This document shows positions 33,100 through 45,835 of a stretch of DNA of 64,000 bases, piece after piece. The translations under genes and the position numbers were made by a program. Origin of the DNA: Rana temporaria. Its lineage: Eukaryota > Chordata > Amphibia > Anura > Ranidae. The stretch spans positions 596,606,581-596,670,580 of the forward strand of contig NC_053489.1 in the NCBI RefSeq assembly GCF_905171775.1, given 5' to 3'. The notes under the pieces are model-generated. The model made no database searches and was not told where the DNA came from. It was given only the letters and a program-made list of their open reading frames with translations. How positions within the stretch are numbered: position 1 is the first letter of the stretch; each line of letters starts with the position of its first letter.

Positions 33100-36000
33100 C
33101 TAGTGAAGAATACAGTCACGGAAACCAAAGATGTGGAGTTTTTTGAGGAGGAGAAGCTTTACTTAATTTACTATGCGTTGGAGCAACTGCACTTGCCCCA
33201 TAGTATCTTTCCCACTGCAAATAGATCAGTTACTAAATACAAAATGGTTTGTACAGTAAAGCAGACCATTGTTGGGAGATTTGTAATCCAAAGGATTCCC
33301 ATGAGCTACACTACGCAGTAAGGGACCTTTACTATTTATTGGTAATGTATTTTGGTATTAGGCTACTGATTTTGCAAGGGGGGGACAACATTTTGATATC
33401 CACTGAAGTTGCAATGTGTGTATTCTGATGTAATTGCTTTTTTTTTTTTACTTGTCCCTGTGTCCTCATGTGCTACTTTGGTTCAAATTTATTTTATAAT
33501 TAGCCACACTGCAGTCAGTTGTGCCATGCAAAAGTCAATTTCAGTAGACATTCTTTCAGGAAGTCGTCAAAAACAATATAAACTATTAAAAGAGCTTCCG
33601 ATTTGTCAACTTTAATTGACTGTTATTCCAATAAGGAAAGTATTATTAATTAGTTCAATACACAATTCATATTGCATGGGGAATGTTTATGAGCCTCATC
33701 AAACAAAAAGGTTTATTCTGGTGCTACAGTGAGACAAATACTATTTTACACATACTTGAGATCAATAACCATCTCATAAAAATTATGTCTAGAGATCTGC
33801 TTGTTTTCAATCATTCTCAAGTTCATTTTTACATACCAGATCTAATTATCTAACTTTACACTTGACACATAATATTAAACACACCTACATTTTGTGCTCT
33901 GTATAAAATAAATCTTGAAGTTTTATGAGCTCTAAGCATAGAACTAAGTATAGGCATCAATGTCTACAGAAGACTAATTTCTGTTTATTAAATTATCTTT
34001 GTAAATATAATTTCTGTCAAGAATCAGCTACATTTCATTCAGTCTAGACTGTAAAGCTAGTTATTTACTGCAGATGGGATTACTGTATGTTGTGCTACTG
34101 AACAGAGTTAATAAGTTGACTCAGATGAGCATATGTTTTTTTTTTTACTAATAAAACAATTAATGCTTTAAAGGGACCTTTACTTGATCTGCCCAGTCTT
34201 CTCATTATGAAGATAGAAAATAAGGTACTAGTTTTTGCAAAGTGTTAGATTTCATTGCTTACTATTAAACACATATTATTCTGTGTTCTGGTACAAATAA
34301 AAAGTAACATAAATACTTCACCAATCATCATCTTAGTTAGTCACCTTAGTTACCTCTTAGTTCCCTAAAAACCCTTCAGTAACTTAACTAGTCTGGTTGA
34401 AAAAATCTTGACATGTAACAACATACAGCAACAATATAATAATAAAAAAAATGCTTTCTTGTTCAATCGTTTTTATTGACCATTTCAGGCAATATAATAG
34501 AAAAAAAAGTGGGGAAACAACCTTGTAGCAAAATGTTACAGATCAATATACGAGAACTGTTGACAAGCTCCACATCCAGGCTAAATAGGAGGTTGGATTA
34601 CATAATCTCTACCTTCTATTAATTTAAACTAGTCAGAGAGTTCCAGGCAATGATTTTGTCAATGATTTTGAGACAATGTCATCAGTCTGCAGCATCAGGT
34701 GAAAACATTTCCTCTCCTCTCTCTCAGAGTGCAACTTTGTAACTTCTTGGTAAATCATAGGAACTGATTTGTGTTAGAAATGTCTAAATCTAGACTGCAC
34801 AGATACCAGGATTAACATGCCCAAAAAACATGGTGCCATGCTACTAGAGAGAAAGCGCATGAAGGTGGTGTTGGCCTCTGTGAAAGGTAAAAAATACCTG
34901 TAGGTAATTTACATACTTCCCTGGCATGCATACATTTAACATGTGGTGCTTATATGTGCTGTTATTTCTAGTTCTGTTTTTAAGCCTGTGAGCCCCATGA
35001 TAGGCAGCTGCAACTTGCATAGTTCCATGCTTCCTGGTAACTCTAATCACTGATCACACCATCTTCAACCTTCCACATCATCATATCAGTCAGTTAGACT
35101 GTGCATCATAAAAATGGCAAAATAGGAATTTGCAGAAGAGGGAAGTTCAAGCGATCAACACCACCAAGTAGTATTACATTTTATAGACTATGGCATCCTA
35201 GGATCTGAGACTCGGAAGCAGCAGAAGTTAACAAACAGATGTATGTATAGGTACTATGCTTACACTGCCATTCTGGAGCCTTGTACTGTAGGTGCACAGC
35301 CAGAATTTTTAATTTTGCAACAGCAAAGGTAACCTACTTGTTTTAGGATACAGAGCTGAGAATCTGGTAATGAAAAAAATATATACTGTACATATACAGT
35401 ACCTTATCATTAGTGTTAACATTGGGAAAGAACATAAACATAAGAGGGTAGATGTACAGTATTAAAACTATATATTTGTAAAAATGCATCTTATGACCTT
35501 TTCAAAAATATTACAGAGCACTGTCATTTCTAGACTAAAATGGATGCTAGCAAGTATCTAGGCTATGCTGTATTGCAAAAACATAAAACTCTATTGTCTT
35601 TTTAGATCTCTGACTTGAATGTACATTCACTTGTTTCCTGATGAGAATATACATTCTGCAACTACTTAAGCACATACTAATGCTAAGCTAGGGATGTCAG
35701 TCCCAATAAAACAAAATAGTTTCAGCTTCACTGTCCTGGAACTAGAATGTTGCTCACAAATGGAGAATGGCTGTTATTTTGAGAAGACAGATTACTTTTT
35801 GTGTGTACTAGGTTGTATTGGTTACATCAGAATTCAGCATCAAAATAATTATATTTTACTGGTAAATTTCCCTATAACCAGTTGAAATTATGAGTCATTC
35901 ATCAATGTCCTCCTGCTTTGTACACTATTCTTAGAACAATAGCTCCCTAATTTTTTGCCAGAATAACTTGTACATGAAAACACATTATGCAACTGTATTC

Positions 36001-36654
36001 TGATCAATCTTCTAAATACTTCCCAACAAGAGGCCCTCCGGATTACATTTGATGTTAATGTATTTATGTTCCCTTGTGTAACGCCTCATCCTAGAACTTA
36101 AAATGATTTATAATCAAAAGAATTTTCTTTTAATTTGATAGATCATTGTCTTTTTTGCAATGCTACATTAAATTAAATGTGATGAATTGTTTGAAATTTA
36201 CAAAAATATATTGTTCCATGAAAGACCAAGAATAGCGTGATAAATGTATTATGATCTATGAGTCACGACCATTTTCTGCAGCAGAGATTATTTAAAGGAC
36301 ATTATATTATAAGGGAACCTGTCAAGATGGATTTTGCCTTGCATTACTCAAGCCTACTATACTGCTTCTGCGGGGCAATTGTTTATTTTCAGAGGCAGAA
36401 TTATTTCCAGGGAATGCCACACTTTTACAGTTCAAATAATTTAGGTTCAGAGATATTGGAAATCACTTTTGGAGTCTAAAATGTATCTTAGGTCAAAATG
36501 TAAAATATATATAACATTGAATTTTAATAATTTATTTCCAGCCTACTACTTTTATTTTTTTGAAGATTATTACCACACATTTACTTCCTTGAATTCTGCA
36601 ACACATATTTGCTGTGCCTTGTGAGTAGGCACTGCTGTGTCAAACATTTTACAG
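33100..36654. other. Unique AT-rich DNA, mostly intron-like
   Basis: No transposon domain or tandem array. Around 34458-34490 a CAATCGTTTTTATTGACC block could be the antisense 3' tail of an old L1. No other feature is supported. Confidence 0.5.
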
Positions 36655-36732
36655 AGCCTGCCATCTGAACTACAGCGTGGAATGGAGGATTTTCGGAAGG
36701 TGGAGTCAGTACAGGAATCAGCAGTCATCAAG
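36655..36732 (+). CDS. Candidate host-gene internal exon (78 bp)
   Basis: A 78-bp segment is bounded by an AG acceptor (CAAACATTTTACAG) and a strong donor (AAG then GTAAGAAT). Frame 1 is open for 26 codons, phase 0 to phase 0, from SLPSELQRGMEDF to VESVQESAVIK. The peptide is polar and helix-compatible and does not resemble any transposon protein in the window. I do not recognise the gene. A second frame is also open, and the pyrimidine tract is weak, so this may be chance. If real, most unique sequence around it is intron of a plus-strand gene. Confidence 0.4.
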
Positions 36733-37140
36733 GTAAGAATAAGATATGTCGTCCTTAAACTGACACTAAACAATGTTCTTATTCTTCAAAATAATCAAAT
36801 CACATGCACCACTTAATGGCCCTGTAGTATTTTTTGAGAAATGTCTTACTGTGCTTTTTTTACTTTCTTGTATGGTAATCCATTAGCTTCCTAACTTCTT
36901 CTTTTTTCCCTCACTTATGTTTGTTTGGAACAAGCAGTGCACTCTTGTTGTGATCAAATGCACTCCTATATACACACTACAAATGTCATATCCATAGTCC
37001 AAAGTTCTTAGTCCATCTATTCCTACTTTTACTGTGGGACCATGGAGAATGGAAGAAAAACATGGATATTCCATGAGCAATAGAAGGTATTTTTTTTAAA
37101 GTTAAAAATGCATACTTATTATGCAAAATATACTGTGTGT
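36733..37140. other. Intron-like sequence, no gene recognised
   Basis: AT-rich DNA between the candidate exon and the L1 3' end. Confidence 0.5.
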
Positions 37141-37404
37141 TTTTTTCTTTCAATAGATTTTTATTGAAATATCAGCATGGAAAAATCAACAGAAATACAG
37201 GTAAAACATCCACAAAGTAACTGAAGCAGTACAGAAAATTACACATTGCATAACTAAGATAGAAAGGTCCACTGTGCCCACAATGGATCAACATTAACAA
37301 AATTGGCTCCGTTAGGGGGAGAAGAAACCCCCTAACACTCCTTAAGGGATCTAGCTGTGCTGCATAGGAAAGTCCCCACCCCCCCAGGCAGAGCACAACA
37401 CTCT

Positions 37405-38129
37405 GGGTCAGATTCTCAAAGGCGTTACGACGGCGCAACACCATTAGCGCCGTCGTAGCACCTCATCTGGCCCCGGGTATCTATGCGACTGATTCTCAGA
37501 ATCAGTTGCGCATAGGTACCCATTAGATCTGACAAGCGTAAGGCTGTTACACTGTCAGATCTTAAAAGTAATTTTTTTTCCCGCCGCTAGGTGTCGCATC
37601 GTCGCTTTTCCCCGTCGTCTATGCAAATGAGGTAAGTACGGCGATTCCCGAACATACGCGAGGTCGACGCAGCGAATTAACGTCGTTTGCGTAGCGTACC
37701 CGACACGTAAGGTTGCCCCTGCTAATTAGCAGGCGCAACCAATGTTAACTATGGCCGTCGTTCCCGCGTCGAATTGAATAAAAATTACGTTGTTTGCGTA
37801 AGACGTCCGTGAATGGCGCTGGACGCCATTTACGTATACATCTAGGCAAATGACGTCGGGGCGACGTCATTTAGTGCAATGCACGTCGGGTAATTTACCC
37901 GACGGAGCATGCGCAGTACGCTCGGCGCGGGAGCGCGCCTAATTTAAATGGTGCCCGCCCCATTTGAATTGGGCGGGCTTGCGCCAAGCAATCTAACGCT
38001 ACACCGCCGCAAGTTTACAGGTAAGTGTTCTGAGAATCAGGATTTAAACCTGTAGACCTGTGGCGGTGAAACGTAGAGCTCATACATTACGCTGCCCAGG
38101 AGCAACGCTAATGTATGAGAATCTGAGCC
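37405..38129. mobile_element. Harbinger-type MITE (CAGATTCTCA subfamily) nested in L1
   Basis: Ends GGGTCAGATTCTCA and TGAGAATCTGAGCC form the TIR; CpG-rich interior with CGTGAATGGCGCTGGACGCC and GCATGCGC blocks shared with 59873-60579. A clean target duplication was not found, so the exact ends may be off by a few bases. Confidence 0.75.
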
Positions 38130-38662
38130 TAAGTGCGTATATGCAAAGTGACAACAGTGGCAGGGAATATGAATAATAGCGAGGACAATGGTAGAACTAA
38201 AATTGAAATGCCCAACATGAGTACTTTGCCTAGACACTTGAGTGGACTATCAGAGGAAAGAGACATAACAGCGTGTAGGCGTACATTAAACAGGAGGTGT
38301 CAGACTAAAGATCTAGATGTCGTCCAGTCCGCTACCGAGACAAGTAGTAAAAACCTTTCTCTTGTTAATCTGGAGGATGCATACACTGTGTCCTAAGATA
38401 GTAGTCTATTAGTGGTACCTGTGGGGTGATAGTGAAATGTAGAGAAGTGGGAAGGGAAGAGGAAAAGACAGAAGAAAAAGAGAGAAAAGTAGTGGTGATA
38501 TCCTGTAAGACGTTGTGGTGCTCGCCCATCTACATAGACCCAGGTGTGAGAGAGGCAATAGGCGGCAGGTATAAGTATTTGGACCAGGGCTCCCAGGTAG
38601 CATCGTGTTTATCAGCAGTGTCCAAGAGGATGCTAACTTTTTTCTCCTGGGCCATGATCCAT

Positions 38663-39817
38663 TAGACATGTGCACAGCAAAAAATTTTGTTTATTTCTGT
38701 TTCATTTCTGTTCGTTTATCGTGATTCGTAACGAGTCGTAATTTCGTAAGACGTTAGTTATCGTATTCGTACTCTTTAGTATTTTCGTAACACTCTTTTT
38801 TCCGTTTCCATTTTTTTCTGTTAGTTTATTTTTCGTTGAATCGAGATTAGTATTTCCGTTATATTTTGTATTCTGCCGCGTTCGTATTTTTAAAATGATT
38901 TTATTTGTTTCTTCGTTTTTACGTTGGTTTAATTTTCGTTGTTTTGCTATTCATATTTACATTATATTTTCCATCATGCCGCGTTCGTATTTTCATAAGA
39001 AATATATTTTCGTTGCTTTATGATCATTCGTATTTTCGTGTCTAATCTCCTTTGATTGTAAAAACATGCTTTTGTAGATTTTATTGCATTCGTATTCTGT
39101 GAATACATTTTACGTTTATTCGACACACTACTCGTCGTAATTTTGTAATTCGTACTTTACTGTGATTGACTTGACTGTCTTAGTTAGCACACACACCCTG
39201 TCTAGAATGAAGTCTGACATAGAAGAAAACTAAAATATGTCATATATTACAAATACAAATCTAGAAATTAGATGCACTGCAGTCTAACACAGAAAAAGAC
39301 ACAAGGAGCCAGGAGGTAATGAGAAAGAAGCTCATTGGGGGAAGGAACAAACCTCTTCAGAGGAAAGGGACAGCGCTCAGTGGCTATTGGTCAATGTCCA
39401 GAAATATTTCAGTACTAACGAAAGCTAATTTACATTATTTCGTATTTTTGTTGTTTTCATTTCCGTTTTCCGAAGATTCGTAATTTATTTTTCGTTAATT
39501 TTGATTTTTGTTTTTTATTCTTTGTTCGGCATTTCGGTTGTTTTCTTTTCGGTCTTCGAATATTAGTAAGTTTGCATTTTCGTTCATTTTGTTTTTTGTA
39601 ATTATTTTTTTTTTTGGTTCGGTATTTTCGTTGTTTCTATGTTTTTGTTTCTTTCTTCTTTTGTATCTTCGTTGTTTTTCATATTCGTTATTTTGAAAAT
39701 ACGTTATTCGTTATTAATTGCGCTAAACCGTTTGTTCATTCGTATGTTAACGAATCAACTAAAATAACGAAAATTTACGGAAAACGTATTCGTAACTTAA
39801 AAAATTGCACATGCATA
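38663..39817. mobile_element. Non-autonomous hAT-type element, 1155 bp, with 8-bp target duplication
   Basis: Begins TAGACATGTGCA and ends TGCACATGCATA (10/12 inverted match). TGATCCAT flanks both sides (38655-38662, 39818-39825), the 8-bp duplication expected for hAT. Interior is dominated by variants of TTTCGTATTTTCGTT with no ORF of interest. Deleting it restores the L1 sequence across the site. Confidence 0.85.
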
Positions 39818-39825
39818 TGATCCAT

Positions 39826-41402
39826 GATATCTTCCTTTTGACCAAGAGAAAGGGTACAGTCTGTTGTTTCCAGGCCCGAGCAAAAGTTTGGTTCCAAGGA
39901 AAATAAACTTGATAAGGCGCTGGACTTGTTTAGAGGTTCCAGGGTATGAGAAGTTTAAAAGGGCTAATTGAGGGGACTTTCGAATGGGCGAGCCCGTGAT
40001 TTTCCTAATGGTGTGAAATATTTTATTCCATATTCTCCTGATCTTGGGACATTCCCACCATGTATGTAGCATCGAACCCACATGACCACAGTTGCGAAAA
40101 CATAAGGGTGAGGCATTTGGGTAGATTTTGGCAATTTTTAGGAGAACCATGTACCACCTCATAAGGACTTTCAAGTTTGCTTCGATCAGAGCTATGTTTA
40201 GAATGCCCTAAAAGCTCTATGCCATTCTGCAATGCTCCAAGTTTGTTGCAAATTACTTTCCCATGCTCTCATAAAGAGTGTTTTGGTCTCAGCCTTATAA
40301 AGTGAGTTTACTAACGCAGTGGGCAAGGGTGAGAGGCCCCACAGGGTTAACAAAATGTCCTTTCCTATATAGACCCTTGCCTAACCACCACTGGAATGCT
40401 TTAATGTCCATCCCAGGAGGGAGCAGAGGGTTACGGAAAATGTGTGACAACGGGTGCCAGTTTGAAATCAGATGTGGGTGAGTTTTGAGAGAGTCCCATA
40501 GTGCTAGGGAGTGAGATAGTGTGGGGACCATGATGGGAGGCCTAGATTTAGCTGGGGACCAGATAATATAGTCCAGAGTACAGTGGGGAATAGCTTGTCG
40601 TTCTATGTGTACCCAGTCAGGGTGTGCAATTTTAGAATAGATAGTGGAGAGTTCAGAAAGCTGTAGAGCCTGATGGTACCAGATAAGGTTAGACAAGCCT
40701 ACACCTCCCTGATCTCTATTACTAAATAGGGTCCCCTTGGCAATCCTATGCCCCTTCACTCCTCATATGAACTGTATGATTTTGGATTGAAATTTCCGCA
40801 TATGAACCTTGGAGATGGGGATGGGTAGCGATCTAAATAGATATAGGATGCGTGGGAGTAAGGTCATTTTTACTGAATTGCCTAGCCAGGACAGGCCCAG
40901 TTTATCCCAGTGCGAGAGATCCCCTCCCAGTTTATGATAGATTGGGGGGAAATTAGCGGTATATAGCTTGTCTATTGAAGCTGTGAGGTTAATCCCCAAA
41001 TAGGGAATTGCTGATTAAATCCATCCAAATCGGAAGTTGTCTTTGAGCTGAGCCACTAAGGTTGCTGGTAAGTTGATGTTTAGTGCCAGGGATTTCGAGT
41101 AGTTGACCTTGAGTCCAGAGACTTTGCCAAAGTCATCAAGTACCCTGCATAGGTTTGGTAATGAGGTAAGTGGTGAGGTGATAAAGAGTAATATATCGTC
41201 AGCTAAGAGAGCACACTTGTGGGTTTTTGGGCCACATTTCACTCCATGTATGTCAAGGTTCCCCAGAATGGCGATAGCTAAGGTCTCTATGACCATGGCA
41301 AAGCCTTGGCAGCCTTGTCTTGTACCATTGAGAATTGGGAAAGGTTGCAAATAATATCCCTGCATTTTGACTTTTGCGTCCGGATTGGAATAGAGTGCTT
41401 CT
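39826..41402 (-). pseudogene. L1 ORF2 remnant: RT palm to C-terminus
   Basis: Minus-strand order: PILNGTRQGC (the following PLSPLLF stretch is deleted or altered), LLADDILLFITSPLTSLPNL with the catalytic ADD, LKVNYSKSLALNINLP, MGINLTASIDKLYTANFPPI, LSWLGNSVKMTLLPRILYLF, SLPIPIS, DQGGVGLSNLIWYHQALQLS, then the C-terminal HPDWVHIERQAIPHC region and a terminal Cys/His block (FRNCGHVGSM..WWECPKIRR). Several frameshifts and stops; it is not functional. Confidence 0.85.
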
Positions 41403-41959
41403 ATACTGTATGTTTTTTTAAACCGGAGTTTGGTGTCACTTTAAGAAACAAAAGTAAACCAAAGAAATGAGCAGAGGAGAAGCTACAAAGCATTCAGGGA
41501 ATCAAAGAAGGCGTTGAAAGTGATAGCCAGCATACATACATCACTCATAATATCGAAGGAAATTTTTTAAGTAAGCTTATATTGGAATTTCAAAAGTAAC
41601 TATTGTTTTTGTATTGCTACAGTATAACAATACTGATGTAAAATTTAAGTGCATGCCATGACTTTAGATCTCCTTGTATACCCACTTAAAAAAAAGCACC
41701 ACCTGCAAGACAAAGGCATAATGAGCTAGCATAGCATACTAGCTCATTATGTAATACTCACCTCAGATCAACGCCCCCGCAGCCATCTTCGTACACTGCT
41801 CAGGCGGCCAACATCTCTCTTGGGGGTTTCTTCCGGTTATCACGGCTCTGGCATTGTGATTGGCTGGAGCCATGATGATGTCACTCCCGCGCATGCCCTT
41901 GTACAATGAGCTTATCAGAGTCCCTGGATTTTCTCATTATTTCTTTCGTCACTGCATAA
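41403..41959. other. No gene; small hairpin
   Basis: Non-coding. A perfect 13-bp inverted repeat (CATAATGAGCTAG / CTAGCTCATTATG, 41708-41742) marks an unclassified repeat start; the following GC-rich segment to about 41910 has no known domain. Confidence 0.4.
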
Positions 41960-42660
41960 AAGTGGGGTTTTATCACAATATCCATTGGCATCCCATCTTG
42001 ATGGAGGGGGGGGGGGGGGGGTTGTCTAGTACAAGCCTGTGATTAGGGATGTTAGGTAGGTTGTTATTTATAAAAGATCTTCTGATACAGAAATTGTAAC
42101 GTCTACTCCAATTTTCTAAATCATCGATTTTAGAGAGCGGCGTCAAGTTGGTCTTGAAGCATTTATATACAGGCCATGTTCTGGTTAGCTTGTTCAGTTT
42201 TTGGTCCACTGCTTGTTCAATGGCGTCTATCCAAATGCCCAGATTGTGCAGATCTGCTTTAATTGAGGATGTGATTTGTGCAGCATTATGTTCCAGTCCC
42301 GCAGCTAACATTTTTGTAGCTGAGGGAGGGAGGTTGCCTTGAGGCAAAGGCAAAGCATTTTGTGAGCCTGTCTGGCTGAGGGGGTAATAATCATAAGAGT
42401 GTAGAGAAGTTTCTCCATCGTTCTGCCCAGGAGTGATTCAGTGGAGGCTGGGGAGACAGAATGGTTGTACTGAGTACTCACAGGGGTTTCTAGGAGGTTG
42501 TTTGCTGCCTGGTGTGCTGGAGGTGGGTCCTCAATTGATTCTGTGTCTCCTATGTCCCCGCATGGTGGAGCCGCCGCTGCCAACTTGGAAGGCTCTGGGG
42601 CTAGCAGGCCAAAGCTTAGCTGACAGCTGACCAGACACCATAGGGCACCTGCTTGCATGC
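41960..42660 (-). pseudogene. L1 ORF1 remnant (N-terminal and coiled-coil part), antisense
   Basis: Minus-strand frames give an Ala/Pro-rich N-terminus (APEPSKLAAAAPP, SVSPASTESLLGRTMEKLL), a frameshift near 42340, then the coiled-coil stretch SSIKADLHNLGIWIDAIEQA and SKIDDLENWSRRYNFCIR, which matches the DLENRSRRNNIRIRG hallmark at the start of the L1 ORF1 RNA-binding domain. A G run at 42005-42020 and degenerate sequence end it. It may be the displaced 5' part of the L1 at 37141-41402 or a separate copy. Confidence 0.7.
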
Positions 42661-42733
42661 CAGGAGATCAAGCCAAGAGGGAGCTTTTGGCTTGATCTCC
42701 CAGCATGCGAGCAGGTGCTCTATGGTGTCCGGT
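42630..42733. repeat. Palindrome with 47-nt arms at the 5' edge of the L1 ORF1 remnant
   Basis: Arms 42630-42676 and 42687-42733, about 5 mismatches, 10-nt loop. The left arm overlaps the ORF1 N-terminal frame, so one arm is probably a secondary inverted copy. Confidence 0.8.
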
Positions 42734-43246
42734 GACTGGGCAGGTCAGTCACCTAGGTTCTGCTCTCGTTCGCTGGTATGGGGGCTTCTGAAAGGCCGGA
42801 GCGGGTCGGAGATCACAGTCACAGCTTTTCCCGGAAGTCCAGCGCATGCGCACTCCCTGAGTTATAATTCTATGTATGCTTATGATATGTGTTAGAAATT
42901 TCTAATTCTTTGTCAACTTATGCTTATGAAATGTGTTAATAATTTCTGATTAATTGACTTTCTTTTCTTTGTGTAAAAAACACATTTTTATTTTCTTCTG
43001 TGTTTTCAAAAAACATGAAGCAACATGTAGACATTTTCAAAAGGAGTTTATTTACTAAAGGAAAATACACTGTGCACTTTGCAAAATGCAGTTGCACTGT
43101 GCAAGAGCAGTTGTTTAAGAGTCACAGTAAGTAAGGGGCAGAGCCGGCAGCCAGAGCAGATGGAGGTGTGACCGCTCACAGCAAATCCACACAGCTACAA
43201 AGCACATTCTCTGCACAGTGGAACCGAGGAGAATACAACGGTCATC
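42734..43246. other. L1 5' UTR-like sequence
   Basis: The part from about 43130 (GGGGCAGAGCCGGCAGCCAG) leads directly into the plus-strand L1 ORF1 and is likely its 5' UTR. The remainder has no identifiable feature. Confidence 0.4.
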
Positions 43247-44244
43247 ATGCACAAACGAAAGGAGAGAGAAGGACCAAGGAAATTAACTGATTTCTTCCCC
43301 TCTGTGGTGGGCTGAGAAATCCAAGATGGCGCCCAAGCTGGGAGCCGTTCGTCAGCATCCACAAGTTACACACACGGCCATCCATCGCCATCCTCGGGTG
43401 AGTCACAACCCAGCAACCATCCACTGCCATGCTCTCCCTTCAGCAGCCCTGTGAAGCAAAAGAGGAGGATTGGGAAGGAAGGGGAGACCCATGATAATGC
43501 AGGCACAGTGGGGGAAAAAATGGAGGAATCCTCCACATACAGCCAGCAATTAGATGTCTTCACCACATCAGGACAGCCGATCATAGACACTACCAAGAAG
43601 GAGATCCTGCAAACCCTGAGGGGGGCCCTCCATCATAACATGGCAGCATTTAGTAACAGGGTAGAATATGTGGAGCTGAAAATGAAGGAGTTTACTCTGG
43701 CACACAATGTATTAATGGATGCACATTTTGAAGTTGAAGAGCTCCGAGCCATGCGTCTTAAAATAGCGGACATTGAGGACAGAGCTCACAGGAACAACAT
43801 TACATTTAGATGTATCCTGAATCTGTTAAACCCGCAGAGCTCACTGTATACCTACAGAAGCTCATGACCATAGCTCTCCCATCCCTGGGTCCTGCAGTTA
43901 TTATTATAGACAGGGTCCATAGACTGCCAAAGCCCTCACACCTCCCTGACCAAATCCCCAGGCATGTCATAGCCAGAATCTACTTTTACCATGTAAAAGA
44001 CCAACTTATGCATTGCGCCAGACAGCACCCTGCTCTCCCTGATCCCTTTGCTGGAATTGCACTCTATACTGACCTGTCACAGGCTACTCTGACGGCAAGA
44101 CATAACTTGGTTCCTATTACCTTATCTTATTATAAGATCCTGCATAACCACAAAATCCTATATAAATGGGGGTTCCCGGCTAAGCTACTGATGGACATGC
44201 ATAACAAATTGCATGCAATCACCTCGCTGGAAAAAGGGTTGTAA
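43247..44244 (+). pseudogene. L1 ORF1 protein gene, broken by one stop and one frameshift
   Basis: The start ATG at 43247 gives MHKRKEREGPRKLTDFFPSV, a basic N-terminus of L1 ORF1 type. An in-frame TGA at 43313-43315 interrupts it, but the same frame continues (KKEILQTLRGALHHNMAAFS, coiled coil, then LKIADIEDRAHRNNITFRC). A frameshift near 43810 moves into the frame VIIIDRVHRLPKPSHLPDQI, ARIYFYHVKDQLMHCAR and DLSQATLTARHN, the RRM and C-terminal domain of ORF1p. It is cut at about 44284 by the next transposon; ORF2 is not present downstream. Confidence 0.85.
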
Positions 44245-44589
44245 CTCCTCCGAAAATGGCACCTTCTCCCTGTGAATGGAGAATAGGGATGAGCTTTGTA
44301 TTCGAGTCAAACTCATGTTCGACTCGAACATCGTATGTTCGATCATTCGTCGAATTACGAACGTTTTGGGCCATTCGCGCTAAATTTGAGTTACGTTTCA
44401 CAGCCCATAATTCACTGCGGCATCGCAGTGCATTGCTGGCTGATGATTGGCCAAGCATGCACTATGACCCGCATGCTTGGCCAATCACAGCTTGCAAAAA
44501 ACGGAGAGCTATAATTGGCCAAAGCCAGGGTGGCTTTGGCCAATTATGGCTCAGGGGGCTTAGTTCACGCCCCACACTATAAAAGTCAT

Positions 44590-45228
44590 ATAGCTGGATT
44601 CAGGTAGGGTTACGCCGGCGTATCAGTACATACGCCATCGTAACTCTGAATCTACGCCAGCGTAAATTTAAGCGTATTCTGGATACCAGATACGCTTAAA
44701 TTAGGCTAAGATACGAGCGGCGTAAGTCTCCTACACTGTCGTATCTTAGGGTGCAATTTTTCCACTGGCCGCTATGTGGCGCTTCCGTTGAGTTTGGCAT
44801 AGAATATGTAAATGACTAGATACGCCGATTCACGAACGTACGTGCGCCCGTCACAGTAAAGATACGCCGTTTCCGTAAGAGGTACGCCGGCGTAAAGATA
44901 AAGCTGCCCCCTAGGTGGCCTAGCCAATGTTAAGTATGGCCGTCGTTCCCGCGCCAAAATTTAAAAATGTTACGTCTTTTGCGTAAGTCGTCCGTGAATG
45001 GGGCTGGACGTAATTTACATTCACGTCGAAACCAATACGTCCTTGCGGCGTACTTTGGAGCAATGCACACTGGGATATGTACACGGACGTGCATGTGCTA
45101 CGCTGCCGTAACTTAGGAGGCAAGTGCTTTGTGAATACAGCACTTGCCTCTCTGACTTACGGTGGCGTAGCATAAATACAATACGCTACGCCTGCCTAAT
45201 GTTACGACAATGTACCTGAATCTAGCTA
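44590..45228. mobile_element. Harbinger-like MITE (AGCTGGATTCAGGTA subfamily), nested
   Basis: Ends ATAGCTGGATTCAGGTA and TACCTGAATCTAGCTAT match as a 17-bp TIR with one mismatch. CpG-rich interior shares GTAAGTCGTCCGTGAATGGG with the other group members. No clear target duplication. Confidence 0.75.
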
Positions 45229-45535
45229 TTAGTTAATATTCCAATCGCACACCTTCCTGGAAAAATGGCTCATAAATACAAAAATGGGTGCTGAAGCGAT
45301 CACCAGCTGGGAACTGGAACAACAAACCATATGAATATATTTGCCAGCACATCACGGATCGTATAAAACATCCAAAAGTTTTAATGCAGTGAAAACATCA
45401 CAAGGATTGCAACATTTTGAGGCCACGCAGGACCTCTTCGTCAGGCAAGTGATAAAAAAATCTGTGCAACACCATTAAATATATAGAGTACAGCCACCAA
45501 TAAGAACATGTGAAAAATTACATAAACACACCCTT
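45229..45535 (-). mobile_element. PLE terminal fragment
   Basis: Minus strand reads GCCTGACGAAGAGGTCC, loop, then GGCCTCAAAATGTTGC at 45412-45440, the PLE terminal block with a DNA hairpin. It lies against the MITE and is followed by a second copy of the host TATAAAAG region. No coding. Confidence 0.5.
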
Positions 45536-45835
45536 ATAGTGTGGGGGTTTAGTACATGCCCCACACTATAAAAGGCCGCCTACAGGTCGGCCTTGTGTAG
45601 TGTGTTGCGGTGGTTAAAAGAGAGAAGACAGAGAGAGAGAGAGTGTCATTTTTAGTAGGTAGATAGAGCAGGCAGGCAGGCAGGCTAGTCAGTTAAAGTT
45701 ACAGTGTGTAGAGGATATATATGCATCCCAGGTGTTGTATATATATTTATACACTGTATAGTTTAGCTAGATCAGCTCTTCCTAATTTACTGGCAGGCAG
45801 GTGATTGTGCTAGCTGCAGTATTCTCACGTGGTGT

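Larger units (their letters stand above)
37141..41402 (-). mobile_element. L1/Tx1-like LINE, antisense, 5'-truncated, with two nested insertions
   Basis: The 3' end at 37141 reads, on the minus strand, ..CAATAAAAATCTATTGAAAG. The LINE continues through 37404, resumes at 38130-38662 after a MITE, and again at 39826-41402 after a hAT element. It is truncated in the RT palm just upstream of FPILNGTRQGC. Removing both inserts gives a continuous ~2.4-kb L1 3' part. Confidence 0.85.
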
